NCBI GenBank assembly: GCA_045649105.1
Contig: JAZRPG010000012.1
Span: forward strand, 1-59,292
Origin: JAZRPG01 sp045649105
GTDB lineage: Bacteria > Bacillota > Clostridia > Oscillospirales > JAAYXM01
DNA: 59,292 nucleotides
Direction: 5' to 3'
The stretch's first letter is position 1. Every line of letters begins with the position of its first letter. The notes below the pieces were generated by a model that saw only the letters and a program-made list of their open reading frames with translations, did not search any database and had not been told where the DNA came from. Both the position numbers and the translations under genes were made by a program. Positions 43,071 through 51,953 of the stretch are shown here, one piece after another.

Positions 43071-43514
43071 CGTGTACTTATCAGATTAAGTGCAAGATGA
43101 TAAGATGATAATTTATCTTACAATTCGCATTGCTGTTATAGTTTATATATGTAACGCCATGCGAACTATAATTCAAATATAAACGCTTTTCCGCTTGTCC
43201 GTGTCGACAAAATAACTAAATTGCTGCAAAGCGCATAAACACAGAGCTTTGACGCAGCCACATCTAACAATTGCATTATACAACATTATTCTGTAAATAT
43301 GAATTATCATTTTTTTAAATCATCACCATATATTAATATTTTTGAAAAAGTAAATACTAATACAATAATTGATAATCCTTTTTTATCAGACATAACTTTT
43401 TGATAACAAAACACTGCTTATCTGTATTTTTTATTGCTTTTGGCATCATTACATGCCCAAATTTGTGTGTTAATATATTGTTAACAAATCGTCAATAAAA
43501 ACCATGTTTTGACA
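43071..43514. promoter_or_regulatory. Long AT-rich spacer with two inverted repeats before the permease operon
   Basis: No gene. On the minus strand a TTCATA-17-TATAAT promoter candidate at 43275-43303 would give a leader of about 200 bases. In that leader TTCGCAT (43124-43130) and ATGCGAA (43159-43165) are inverted, and 43223-43232 can pair with 43246-43250 and 43254-43258 around a 3-base bulge. They may be binding sites of the AraC-type regulator next door or a leader RNA structure. Confidence 0.4.
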
Positions 43515-43542
43515 AAAAACGAATCTTCTATTTTTCGTTTTT
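43515..43542 (-). terminator. Possible terminator overlapping the AraC gene end
   Basis: A 9-bp A/T-rich stem (43515-43523 with 43534-43542) that includes the stop codon region and is followed by U residues within the stem. Weak by base composition. Confidence 0.5.
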
Positions 43543-45780
43543 ATATCCATCTCCAAAATGTTTCTTCCGATACTCACCGGGAGTGTATCCCGTGTACTTT
43601 TTAAACAGCCGTATAAATGTATTTATATTAGGCAGCCCCACCATCACCGCTATATCCTTATTCTTATTCTGCGGATTTTCACTAAGCTCCAACGCCTTTT
43701 TTATTCTGTAATTATTTATATAGTCGCTGAGGTTTACATTCATCTTCTCTTTAAAATATGAAGAAATATATGCACCGGTCAACTTCAGCTTTTCAGCAAA
43801 CAGATTTAAGTATATGTCCTCAGCATAATGATTGTCAACATAATCAAGTATATAGCTTATTATATAATCATCCTCACGCTTATTCTGCCGTATATACGCC
43901 ATTATTTCCTGCAGGAATTTTCTGCATATATCCTTGCACCTCTCAGGCGTATATGCGCGGTTAAGTTCACGGTACACTGCCGAGATATCAAGTGTTGACG
44001 GCGGCGTATCAGATACTCTGTTTACAAGCTTAACAGAGCAGTTTACAATTTCTGTACACAAAAGATACAGTTCAAACCCGTTTATTTCCTTTTTAATATT
44101 ATAATCTACAATTTCTTCAAATTTCCGTAACGCATCTTCTTCAGAGCCGTTCTGAATAACTGCAGAAAGTTTACCCATGTCTTCCACCGAAAAATAGAAT
44201 CTGCCCGCTCCGTATCTTACATCGTGTTCACAGATTATCTGGGTCTCCATTATCGGCTTCTCATATTTAGAAAGGTCAAGCAGCTTGTCATATACTGTTT
44301 TTACATTTTCAATATTTTCATATACATTAGATACAGCAACAGTAAAGTATGCATATTCAGACTCATTTTCAAGTTTTGAAAGCACATTTTTTACAAACTC
44401 TTTCTGTTCAACAAAATCCGGCGCTGCATTAATCACCGATACTATTCCATTATTCTCTATCTGGAGAGTAGTGGCATCAATCCCTGCATTTTCAAGGTAA
44501 AGCTCAATCAACTGTTTTAAGAAAAATGTCGCTTTTCCTGCATCCGCACTCATGTACCTTCCGAATTCCTCTTTATAATTAACTCGCAGATACACCATAA
44601 AAAACGACTTTGATATATTATTTACATGCTCCTCTATATTATCAATACCTATATATACATCACGCATGCGTGACTGCAAAAAAATCGAATTCAATACAGA
44701 TTCTTTATTATCTGCAGGCACTATATAATCCGCAGCATGGGAAAGACACAGTTTTACACCGTCACATATCTCGTTAAGCGTGTTCGCTTTACACCCTGCA
44801 GCATCTTCTGCATCCTGACCTTTATTGATTTCTGTTGCGATTTGCCAAATTGGCGCTGTATATCTGTAGGCAATCAGCACCGCGCCTAAAATTCCTACAC
44901 CAAGGAACGCAAAGAATATTAAAAGAAAGCCTGTAACAACACCGCCGGTCGCTGACGACATGTCCTTGCCTGACACCTTTCTCTCCACACCGGGCAGACC
45001 GTTTTCTCCGGCAGACAAATTGAAAACATATCCGTCATCTGTTTTTGTAAAACCCGTTTTTATATGCCTTGCTACCGCAGTATCGCCGGAGTCAGTCGAT
45101 GTATAAAGCAGTTGGCCTGCGCCGGAATATATCGCCGTAGCCCCGAAATCACTGAGGATTTTATCAGCATCAAGCATCATAACTACAATATATCTCCCGC
45201 TGTTCTCAGGCTTATACGCAACCGGCAGAAGATGCGACTCCACCCTTCTTGCCTCTCTCGAAGAAGAAAAAATGTCCGCCGGATATATTTCAAAAATTTC
45301 GCCCTGCCCAATCCCCGACTTCCAGAAAGTATCCGTGTATATTTCGCTGGCATAGTATTGATTAAAAAACACATCTGTCGTATATGACCCTGTCAGTTCA
45401 TATACCATTCCATCAAAGTTCAGGTCCCGGACAAACACAGTAGTTATATATTTTGCAAAGCTATTCTGCCTTCTGTCAACAAATACAGAACGCATCATTG
45501 CCCTCACTTCATCATAGCTTACATATGACGCATCTGCAAAGCCGCGGTTATCCATAAGATTTGCAGAAAACTCTCCCATAGCGCCTCTGATTTGATAAAA
45601 AAGCGCCTGCAGGTTTTCTGCATCTTTTACAAATCCTGTATTTTCTTTTTCTACGGCAACGGTCTCAATTCCGGAAACAGAAAGAAATCCGATACCCGCC
45701 ATTGCAACTGCACAAACAAAAACAAGCGCCAAAAGGCACGCAAGCATCTTTATAAATAACGGATTGAATTTTGACGCCAT
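43528..45780 (-). CDS. Membrane-bound AraC family transcriptional regulator
   Basis: A one-protein sensor-regulator of 750 residues. A first membrane helix (about 11-35) is followed by an extracytoplasmic sensor region of about 240 residues, a second helix (VVTGFLLIFFAFLGVGILGAVLIAYRYT), a long cytoplasmic linker, and a C-terminal pair of AraC helix-turn-helix motifs ending with NINTFIRLFKKYTGYTPGEYRKKHF. The GTG at 45789 lies in the GAGGTG site, so the ATG at 45780 is preferred. Such proteins commonly control a nearby LplB/LplC sugar importer, which is exactly the neighbour here. Confidence 0.9.
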   Translation of the reverse strand: MASKFNPLFIKMLACLLALVFVCAVAMAGIGFLSVSGIETVAVEKENTGFVKDAENLQALFYQIRGAMGEFSANLMDNRGFADASYVSYDEVRAMMRSVFVDRRQNSFAKYITTVFVRDLNFDGMVYELTGSYTTDVFFNQYYASEIYTDTFWKSGIGQGEIFEIYPADIFSSSREARRVESHLLPVAYKPENSGRYIVVMMLDADKILSDFGATAIYSGAGQLLYTSTDSGDTAVARHIKTGFTKTDDGYVFNLSAGENGLPGVERKVSGKDMSSATGGVVTGFLLIFFAFLGVGILGAVLIAYRYTAPIWQIATEINKGQDAEDAAGCKANTLNEICDGVKLCLSHAADYIVPADNKESVLNSIFLQSRMRDVYIGIDNIEEHVNNISKSFFMVYLRVNYKEEFGRYMSADAGKATFFLKQLIELYLENAGIDATTLQIENNGIVSVINAAPDFVEQKEFVKNVLSKLENESEYAYFTVAVSNVYENIENVKTVYDKLLDLSKYEKPIMETQIICEHDVRYGAGRFYFSVEDMGKLSAVIQNGSEEDALRKFEEIVDYNIKKEINGFELYLLCTEIVNCSVKLVNRVSDTPPSTLDISAVYRELNRAYTPERCKDICRKFLQEIMAYIRQNKREDDYIISYILDYVDNHYAEDIYLNLFAEKLKLTGAYISSYFKEKMNVNLSDYINNYRIKKALELSENPQNKNKDIAVMVGLPNINTFIRLFKKYTGYTPGEYRKKHFGDGYKNEK

Positions 45781-45894
45781 AACTCTCACCTCTTAATTTT
45801 TATACTCATTTATTAAAAAAACAATATACATTTCTTTAGGTATTATACATCACTTACTTTTAAAAAGCAAATTATTTTTAAACAAAAACAAGGA

Positions 45895-45931
45895 CATACA
45901 CGGTACAATCCGCATAATTGCACCATATATG
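45895..45931 (-). terminator. Possible terminator after tagO
   Basis: A 15-base stem with several G-U pairs (45895-45909 with 45917-45931) followed on the minus strand by TCCTTGTTTTTG. It lies about 40 bases after the tagO-like stop. Imperfect, so tentative. Confidence 0.5.
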
Positions 45932-45968
45932 CCCAAAAAAAATCAATATCCAAGTTTTTGACAGTGAA

Positions 45969-47045
45969 CTATTTCTTATTCTTATGATGATTTGCATCAT
46001 GTCTTGAAATCTCAGAATAAACCTTTGCACCGATTACTATTGCCACAATTACCGTTATGACAAAAATCAGCGCACGTACAGCCCCGCTTGACGTAAGCAC
46101 AACTGCAGATATCCCGAGTATTCCGCTTATAATGTACAAAATCATCACCGATTGCTTCTGGCTAAATCCCATATCTATCAGTCTGTGATGTACATGCCCT
46201 CTGTCTGCCTGCATCGGACTCTGTCCGTTAAGCAGGCGTCTGCATATTGCAAACACCGTATCAAATATAGGAAGGCCGAGGATAAGAAACGGAACTGCAA
46301 ACGACATTACCGCATAGGTTTTAAACATACCCTGAATAGACACAGCGGCAAGCATAAATCCCAAAAATGTCGCTCCGGTATCACCCGCAAAAATCTTTGC
46401 CGGGTTTACATTGAACGGAAGAAAACCAAGGCACGCGCCTGCAAGCGCCGCCATAATAAGAACAATATTATATTCCGACACAAGCGTTGCAATAACAAGA
46501 ATCGAAAGTGACGCAATAGTACACACACCCACCGACAATCCGTCAAGTCCGTCAATCAGGTTTACCGCATTAGTTATTGCAACTATCCAGATAACCGTAA
46601 CGGGAATTGAAAGGATGCCAAGATTCAGATATATCCTGTCGCTGAAAAAATTCGGATTTGTAAATGTCTCAATCACTGTGCCGTGGAACACTACAATAAG
46701 CGCCGCAAGTATCTGAACAGCAAGCTTTATTATCGCCGGAAGAGATACAACATCATCAATCACTCCGAGAATGACAATCACAACCGCGCCCAGAAGAATC
46801 CCCTGCATCTCAATGTCAATCGGCAGAAACAGCAGCACGGAAAGCAGAAAACCGAAAAACATCGCAAGTCCGCCAAGACGGGGTATCGGCACCTTGTGCA
46901 TGCGTCTGTCATCTTTCGGCACATCTATCGCGCCGATTTTATATGCAAGATTCTTGACAAACGGAGTTAAAATAAATGCCAGAACTCCGGATGTGAGAAA
47001 AGCCCCCACAGTTTTAAAAACAGTAAGCCTCAGAGCTTCATCCAT
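45969..47045 (-). CDS. tagO: Undecaprenyl-phosphate GlcNAc-1-phosphate transferase, TagO-like
   Basis: Membrane enzyme of the MraY/WecA family that starts wall teichoic acid or other polysaccharide synthesis by loading a sugar-1-phosphate on undecaprenyl phosphate. The 358 residues contain about eleven helices and the loop motifs PKDDRRMHKVPIPRLGG, ILGVIDDVVSLPA and NAVNLIDGLDGLSVG, with a HH motif (ADRGHVHHRLID). It follows trpS by 18 bases, so it is probably co-transcribed. Confidence 0.92.
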   Translation of the reverse strand: MDEALRLTVFKTVGAFLTSGVLAFILTPFVKNLAYKIGAIDVPKDDRRMHKVPIPRLGGLAMFFGFLLSVLLFLPIDIEMQGILLGAVVIVILGVIDDVVSLPAIIKLAVQILAALIVVFHGTVIETFTNPNFFSDRIYLNLGILSIPVTVIWIVAITNAVNLIDGLDGLSVGVCTIASLSILVIATLVSEYNIVLIMAALAGACLGFLPFNVNPAKIFAGDTGATFLGFMLAAVSIQGMFKTYAVMSFAVPFLILGLPIFDTVFAICRRLLNGQSPMQADRGHVHHRLIDMGFSQKQSVMILYIISGILGISAVVLTSSGAVRALIFVITVIVAIVIGAKVYSEISRHDANHHKNKK

Positions 47046-47063
47046 TTTTCAAACCTCTTTCGT

Positions 47064-48095
47064 TTATTTGTTAGGCGCTATGGACATGTACGGTTTTTTT
47101 ATAAACCCGACCTTCTTGCGAATCTTCTCCATGTTCCGCTCCGCAATGGCAGAAGCCCTGAGCGCATTTTTCGTATATATCTCCTCAAGATAGTCCTTAT
47201 TCTTGAGAAGGTCCTCCGTTTTTTCCCTGACGGGTCTCAGAAGCTCAACCACCGACTCGCCTACTGCTGTCTTAAAATCTCCGTACCCTTTGCCCTCAAA
47301 CTCGTTTTCTATCTCTGCAAGGCTCTTTCCCGTCGCTACGGAGTAAATTGTCATAAGATTATTGACGCCGGCTTTGCCCTCTTTATATTCAACACGCGCC
47401 TCACTGTCCGTAACTGCGCGCTTGAATTTTCTCATTATATCGTCCGGCTTGTCAAGAAGAAGAATAACGGCGTTTGGGTTTTCATCCGACTTTGACATTT
47501 TCTTTGTCGGCTCCGCAAGACTCATTATTCGGCCGCCAACCTTCGGGATATACGGCTCCGGAACTTTAAACACCTGACCGTAGTTGTTATTGAACCTCAC
47601 GGCAACATTGCGGCTAAGCTCAAGATGCTGCTTCTGGTCCTCGCCGATAGGTACAAGGTCTGCATTATATAAAAGAATATCTCCCGCCATAAGCACAGGG
47701 TAGTCAAAGAGCCCGGCATTAATATTATCCGCATGGCGCGCCGACTTATCCTTAAACTGCGTCATGCGCGAAAGCTCGCCATACATAGTTGAGCAGTTTA
47801 AAATCCAGCTGAGCTCAGCATGCTGAGAAACATGGCTTTGAATGTACATTATATTTTTTTCAGGGTCAAGTCCGCAGCCTATAAGCAGGGCAAGAACAGC
47901 AAGGCTCTGCTCTCTTAATTTCGCCGGATCCTGCCTTATCGTGATTGCATGCATATCAACCACACAATAGAGGCAGTCATACTCGTCCTGCATCTCCACC
48001 CAGTTTGAAATTGCGCCCATATAGTTTCCCATTGTTATATTTCCCGATGGCTGAATCCCCGAGAAAACGCGTTTTTTTCTTTCAGCGGCTTCCAT
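47064..48095 (-). CDS. trpS: Tryptophan-tRNA ligase
   Basis: Class I aminoacyl-tRNA synthetase of 343 residues. The signature TxGN-type HIGH motif is PSGNITMGNYMGA near residue 16-28 and the KMSKS motif is KMSKSDENP near 198-206. GAGG sits upstream of the ATG. It lies 19 bases after the aminotransferase gene and before tagO, so all three are likely read from the promoter at 49541-49569. Confidence 0.95.
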   Translation of the reverse strand: MEAAERKKRVFSGIQPSGNITMGNYMGAISNWVEMQDEYDCLYCVVDMHAITIRQDPAKLREQSLAVLALLIGCGLDPEKNIMYIQSHVSQHAELSWILNCSTMYGELSRMTQFKDKSARHADNINAGLFDYPVLMAGDILLYNADLVPIGEDQKQHLELSRNVAVRFNNNYGQVFKVPEPYIPKVGGRIMSLAEPTKKMSKSDENPNAVILLLDKPDDIMRKFKRAVTDSEARVEYKEGKAGVNNLMTIYSVATGKSLAEIENEFEGKGYGDFKTAVGESVVELLRPVREKTEDLLKNKDYLEEIYTKNALRASAIAERNMEKIRKKVGFIKKPYMSIAPNK

Positions 48096-48114
48096 AACCT
48101 AAAATACCTCTTTT

Positions 48115-49299
48115 CTAACCCACATACTCCTGCAAAACCTTTGCAAGGCGTGAAATACCAACCTCAATCTGGCTGACTGACGGAAGCGAAAAATTAAGTC
48201 TGAATGACGGTGATACCGCCGTATCATCAATCTCAAAACTGCACCCCGGAACAGCAGTCACCTTTGCCTCCTTTGCGCGGCGGCAGAGCTCAACTCCGTC
48301 AAACCCGTCCGGCATCGTGCACCAGATGAACAATCCGCCCTCGGGCTTTGTGAATGCCGCGCGTCCGCAAAAACTGTTTTCTATGGCATTTTGCATGGCA
48401 TCTGCCTTTTCACGGTATATGCCTCTGATTTTTTCAATATGCGCATCAATATCCATTTTTTCAAGATACTCGGCAACAATCATCTGGAAAAACAGATTTG
48501 TGTGCACGTCCGATACCTGCTTTGCAACAGTAAGCTTTCCAATAATTTCTTTGCTTGCACAGACAAATCCGACGCGGATTCCCGGCGCGAGTATTTTGGA
48601 ATACGAGCCGGAATATATAACGCGTCCGTTCTTATCCATGCTTTTTATTGTCGGGACATTCTCACCGCGGAAACGCAGCTCAAAATACGGACTGTCCTCA
48701 AGAATCATGATATTATATTTATCAGCAAGTTCAAGAAGCCTTTTCCTGCGCTCAAGCGACATAGTTGTCCCCGAGGGATTCTGAAATGTCGGGATCGTAT
48801 ATATAAGCTTAACATTCTTGCTTGCCTTTATTTTTTCCTCAAGCTCGTCCGTGTTCATGCCGTCATTATCGACAGTGACTCCAACAAGGTTTGCTCCGTA
48901 TGAGCGGAATGCATTAAGCGCACCGACAAAACTCGGCGCCTCACAAAGCACCGTATCGCCCTCATTTATAAGAATTTTCGCAGTCATTTCAATCGCCTGC
49001 TGGCCGCCGCTTGTTATTATAAGGTCATCATTATCACCGCACATTCCGAACTTTTCGCGGATTCTCTTTTTTGTAAGCTCACGGAGCGGCTCATACCCCT
49101 CGCTCACACCGTACTGCAGGGCAGAAGCCGCACGCGTCGCAAAAATTCCTGCGGCTATTTTCTCCATCATCTCTACCGGGAAGCTCTCCGGCGCAGGATT
49201 ACCTGCTGCAAACGAGACCAACCCCGGAATATTAGGTGTTTTGAGTATTTCGCGTATCGCCGACGGTTTAAGCGAAGATATCCTGCTTGCAAATTCCAT
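48115..49299 (-). CDS. PLP-dependent aminotransferase, LysN/MocR-like class
   Basis: Fold-type I aminotransferase of 394 residues without the N-terminal GntR domain of MocR proteins. Motifs are VSFAAGNPAPESFP, ALQYGVSEGYEPLRELTKKR, SGGQQAIEM, PTFQNPSGTTM and YSGSYSKILAPGIRVGF (PLP lysine). Relatives include 2-aminoadipate and aromatic or branched-chain aminotransferases, so the substrate is open. A TTG at 49317 overlaps GGAGGCG; the ATG at 49299 is preferred. It is preceded by a leader of about 230 bases. Confidence 0.85.
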   Translation of the reverse strand: MEFASRISSLKPSAIREILKTPNIPGLVSFAAGNPAPESFPVEMMEKIAAGIFATRAASALQYGVSEGYEPLRELTKKRIREKFGMCGDNDDLIITSGGQQAIEMTAKILINEGDTVLCEAPSFVGALNAFRSYGANLVGVTVDNDGMNTDELEEKIKASKNVKLIYTIPTFQNPSGTTMSLERRKRLLELADKYNIMILEDSPYFELRFRGENVPTIKSMDKNGRVIYSGSYSKILAPGIRVGFVCASKEIIGKLTVAKQVSDVHTNLFFQMIVAEYLEKMDIDAHIEKIRGIYREKADAMQNAIENSFCGRAAFTKPEGGLFIWCTMPDGFDGVELCRRAKEAKVTAVPGCSFEIDDTAVSPSFRLNFSLPSVSQIEVGISRLAKVLQEYVG

Positions 49300-49533
49300 T
49301 ATAAAAAGCGCCTCCAAACTAAAATTCCAACGCCTTGCATTAAGTAAAATCTTTAAACCTTATCCTGTGCGGATTACCCGGACAATGCTTGCATATTGCG
49401 GAAAATGCGACCTCGAAAAAATGCAAATCTCGCATGCGCAATTTACCGGAGTTTATCTTACTTATGCCTATACAAAAAACACTCCGCACCTCTGCATTTG
49501 CAAAGGCGCAGAATATACCAAAGCGTTAATACG
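49300..49533 (-). promoter_or_regulatory. Long leader RNA with several stem-loops before the aminotransferase operon
   Basis: From the promoter start to the ATG are about 230 bases with no gene. Three stems can be read: 491-495/508-512, 447-452/481-486 and a nested pair 396-400 with 437-441 plus 405-410 with 430-435 (all 49,xxx). The Shine-Dalgarno region (rc of 49308-49313) is complementary to bases in the first stem (rc of 49504-49509), so a switch between two pairings is possible. No known riboswitch or T-box sequence is recognised. Confidence 0.45.
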
Positions 49534-49540
49534 TCTGTAT

Positions 49541-49569
49541 TATACACAATATTTTACATATCGTCAATA
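49541..49569 (-). promoter_or_regulatory. Promoter of aminotransferase-trpS-tagO
   Basis: TTGACG and TATAAT on the minus strand with a 17-base spacer. This sets the start of the long leader near 49533. Confidence 0.8.
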
Positions 49570-49620
49570 TTTTATTGCTTCCCTATCTTATACCGGATAA
49601 GCATTTTATAACGGTTTATG

Positions 49621-49649
49621 TTGACAAAGCATGGCAAATTGTTTATCAT
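49621..49649 (+). promoter_or_regulatory. Promoter of the isomerase gene
   Basis: TTGACA and TATCAT with a 17-base spacer, about 48 bases before the ATG at 49697. Confidence 0.8.
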
Positions 49650-49696
49650 TCTACTTGTATTATCTTATATCAATATGAAGAAATGGTGGTTTTCCT

Positions 49697-50461
49697 ATGA
49701 TTAAAGCAGGCATAACATCAGTAACATTCCGCGAAAAAACTCCCGAGGAAATCATATCCCTCGTGAAAGCTTCAGGGCTTGAGGCTATAGAATGGGGCAG
49801 TGACATTCATGTTCCTGCAGGAGACATAAAACGCGCCGAGGAAGTTCGTAAAATGACGCTTGACGCGGGGCTTGACATTCCGTCCTACGGCTCCTATTAC
49901 CGTATGGGTACCGGCGCTGAGATTGAGCCTTTTTTGCAAAGCGCCGCAGCACTCGGTGCAAGCACTGTGCGAATCTGGACCAACGGCATTTTAAAAGAGA
50001 AAATAACTCCGGAGATAATTGAGCTTGCAACCGAGGAGGCAAGGGCGATGTGCCGTGCCGCCGCAAAATTTGGTATAACTCTTTCAACTGAGTATCACGA
50101 GGGCACTCTTACATATTCCCCCGAAAGCATGATGGAATTTTTCAAAAAAGTCGGCGAGGATAATCTCAGAACATATTGGCAGATGCTTTTAGATATCCCT
50201 CATGACAGACAGGCCGGCTCTGCAAAAGCCGTATATAACTCCGGAAAGCTCACGAATTTTCATGTGTACTGGTATACAAACGGCGTACAGGGACTTATCC
50301 GTGACGGCAAGGAATACTGGGCGCAGTGCTTTGATTCAGTAAAATCCTCACCGGAGACAAGATACGCCCTTATTGAGTTTGTCAAGGACGGCACTGTCGA
50401 AAACTTCAAAGAAGACGCCAAGGCTTTATCCGAATTAGTAAGAGCCGCAAATAAAAACTGA
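49697..50461 (+). CDS. Sugar phosphate isomerase/epimerase-like TIM-barrel protein
   Basis: A 254-residue TIM-barrel protein of the xylose-isomerase-like superfamily. It starts IKAGITSVTFREKTPEEIISLVKASGLEAIEWGSDIHVP, and STEYHEGTLTYS carries likely metal ligands (glutamate and histidine); YWQMLLDIPHD follows. GGTGG precedes the ATG. The substrate is not clear. A single-gene unit; no terminator is obvious. Confidence 0.82.
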   Translation: MIKAGITSVTFREKTPEEIISLVKASGLEAIEWGSDIHVPAGDIKRAEEVRKMTLDAGLDIPSYGSYYRMGTGAEIEPFLQSAAALGASTVRIWTNGILKEKITPEIIELATEEARAMCRAAAKFGITLSTEYHEGTLTYSPESMMEFFKKVGEDNLRTYWQMLLDIPHDRQAGSAKAVYNSGKLTNFHVYWYTNGVQGLIRDGKEYWAQCFDSVKSSPETRYALIEFVKDGTVENFKEDAKALSELVRAANKN

Positions 50462-50540
50462 TTTCCATTCTCTGCGTCACTTTAAAAACTGCATTCTTTT
50501 TAGTTTCGTAAAAAGTATTTCTTTTTGATACTAAGTATGA

Positions 50541-50554
50541 CAAAGTAAACTTTG
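50541..50554. promoter_or_regulatory. Short palindrome before the ribbon-helix-helix gene
   Basis: CAAAGT-AA-ACTTTG: 6-base half-sites with a 2-base centre, about 70 bases before the GTG start. Size and spacing suit a dimeric ribbon-helix-helix repressor. Autoregulation is inferred. Confidence 0.45.
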
Positions 50555-50621
50555 CATTACAATAGCTCATAATATAAAATAGTTTTGTCACTTATTGCAG
50601 TTTTTTGAGAGGAGAAACATC

Positions 50622-50792
50622 GTGGGAATAGAAAAAAAGATATTCAGCTTTCGATTTGAGCGAACTATGATGGAACGCTTACAGCATTATGCCGAGCTTG
50701 AAAACCGCTCTGTTTCAAATTATGTAGAAACTGTCCTCAAGCGCCATCTTGCCGAAAAGGAATCCGACGCTCATAATAAAAAATTCATATAA
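50622..50792 (+). CDS. Small ribbon-helix-helix (CopG/Arc-like) protein
   Basis: A 56-residue protein starting at GTG 50622, 6 bases after AGGAGA. The layout is a beta strand (IFSFRFE), helix (TMMERLQHYAELEN) and second helix (RSVSNYVETVLKRHLAE), typical of the RHH DNA-binding fold. No toxin is adjacent, so it looks like a free-standing regulator. A terminator follows at once. It is below the size that simple gene callers report reliably. Confidence 0.75.
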   Translation: MGIEKKIFSFRFERTMMERLQHYAELENRSVSNYVETVLKRHLAEKESDAHNKKFI

Positions 50793-50808
50793 CTGTACGA
50801 AAGTTTGA

Positions 50809-50842
50809 GATGAGGTAAAAATATTTACCTCATCTTCTTTTT
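50809..50842 (+). terminator. Terminator after the RHH gene
   Basis: An 11-bp stem (50809-50819 with 50824-50834), 4-base loop, followed by TTCTTTTT. Confidence 0.9.
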
Positions 50843-50927
50843 ATGAAATATACTTCCTTTTTCTGCATATATATTTAAGGAGAGCCCGGTGGCTTATTCC
50901 CTTTTTTATATATCGAGGAGGAAAAAT

Positions 50928-51887
50928 ATGCAACGTAGTATTTATCTGCCGGAAGGCGCACTGATACATACAGAGCAAAACCGAAAGCTTACGTCGTCTG
51001 TAGAATCACTTGTTTTCGCAATGGAAACCGAGGAGGTTATCGAAGGCATCGCTTTGCTGTGCGACGCTTCACATAATCTCGTGGTTGACATAAACGGCTT
51101 CCGTGGCATAATCCCCCACTTTGAAACCGCCATCGGCATAGAAGACGGTTCGACACGCGAAATCGCCGTAATATCGCGCGTAGGTAAGCCCGTCTCATGC
51201 ATTATAACCGGCGTAAACCCCGCAAACGAGGACGGATTTGTCCTCCGGCTCTCGCGAAAGCGCGCGCAGACCCGCGCACTCTCAAACATAATGGCAAACA
51301 CAGCCCCCGGTGATATCCTGACGGCGCGCGTGACTCACCTCGAACCGTTCGGAGCCTTTGTCGACATAGGATGCGGCAATATATCCCTTATAGGGATCGA
51401 AAACCTCTCCGTATCGAGAATTTCACATCCTGCAGACCGGCTAAAAATCGGGCAGGAGCTGTTTGCAGCCGTACTCAGCATAGACCATGAACGCGCCCGC
51501 ATAAATCTTACGCACCGTGAGCTCCTCGGGACCTGGCTTGAAAACACAAAAAAATTCGAAATCGGAGAGACTGTCCGTGGTATCGTCAGAGGTGTTGAGG
51601 AGTACGGTGTTTTTGTAGAGCTTACACCAAACCTTTCAGGCCTTGCCGAATATGTCGGCAACTTACATGTCGGCGACCCGGTTTCCGTCTTTATAAAAAG
51701 CATTTCACCCGAAAAGATGAAAATAAAGCTTATTATTATCAGTGTCTTTGAGCCTGACTCGGAAAGCATTATAAAAACCTCAGATTATTTCATAACAAAC
51801 GGGCACATAGACAAATGGCAATATTCTCCCGAAGAGTGCCTTAAAAAAGATATTTCAACCGACTTTTCAAAAGCATACCGCACCTGA
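50928..51887 (+). CDS. S1 RNA-binding domain protein
   Basis: A 319-residue protein with an N-terminal domain (about 1-120) and two S1 OB-folds: the first near 125-200 (GDILTARVTHLEPFGAFVDIG) and the second near 210-275 (GETVRGIVRGVEEYGVFVEL). The N-terminus LPEGALIHTEQNRKLTSS is typical of the RpsA-like proteins of Clostridia. The ATG at 50928 follows GGAGGA. It probably binds mRNA or ribosomes; whether it is a true ribosomal S1 is not known. Confidence 0.85.
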   Translation: MQRSIYLPEGALIHTEQNRKLTSSVESLVFAMETEEVIEGIALLCDASHNLVVDINGFRGIIPHFETAIGIEDGSTREIAVISRVGKPVSCIITGVNPANEDGFVLRLSRKRAQTRALSNIMANTAPGDILTARVTHLEPFGAFVDIGCGNISLIGIENLSVSRISHPADRLKIGQELFAAVLSIDHERARINLTHRELLGTWLENTKKFEIGETVRGIVRGVEEYGVFVELTPNLSGLAEYVGNLHVGDPVSVFIKSISPEKMKIKLIIISVFEPDSESIIKTSDYFITNGHIDKWQYSPEECLKKDISTDFSKAYRT

Positions 51888-51908
51888 GGGTCAAAAAACA
51901 TATTTATA

Positions 51909-51953
51909 AAACGCCTGTATTCAATAAACATTGAATTCAGGCGTTTCTTTTAT
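51909..51953. terminator. Terminator between S1-domain gene and LCP gene
   Basis: A stem of 9 plus 7 bp with one T-T mismatch (51909-51917 with 51938-51946) followed by CTTTTATT. It serves converging genes. Confidence 0.87.

Noticed and set aside
49300..49533. T-box riboswitch for trpS
   Set aside because: The conserved T-box core (GGGTGGNACCGCG-like) and antiterminator arrangement are not present, so only an unassigned leader is claimed.
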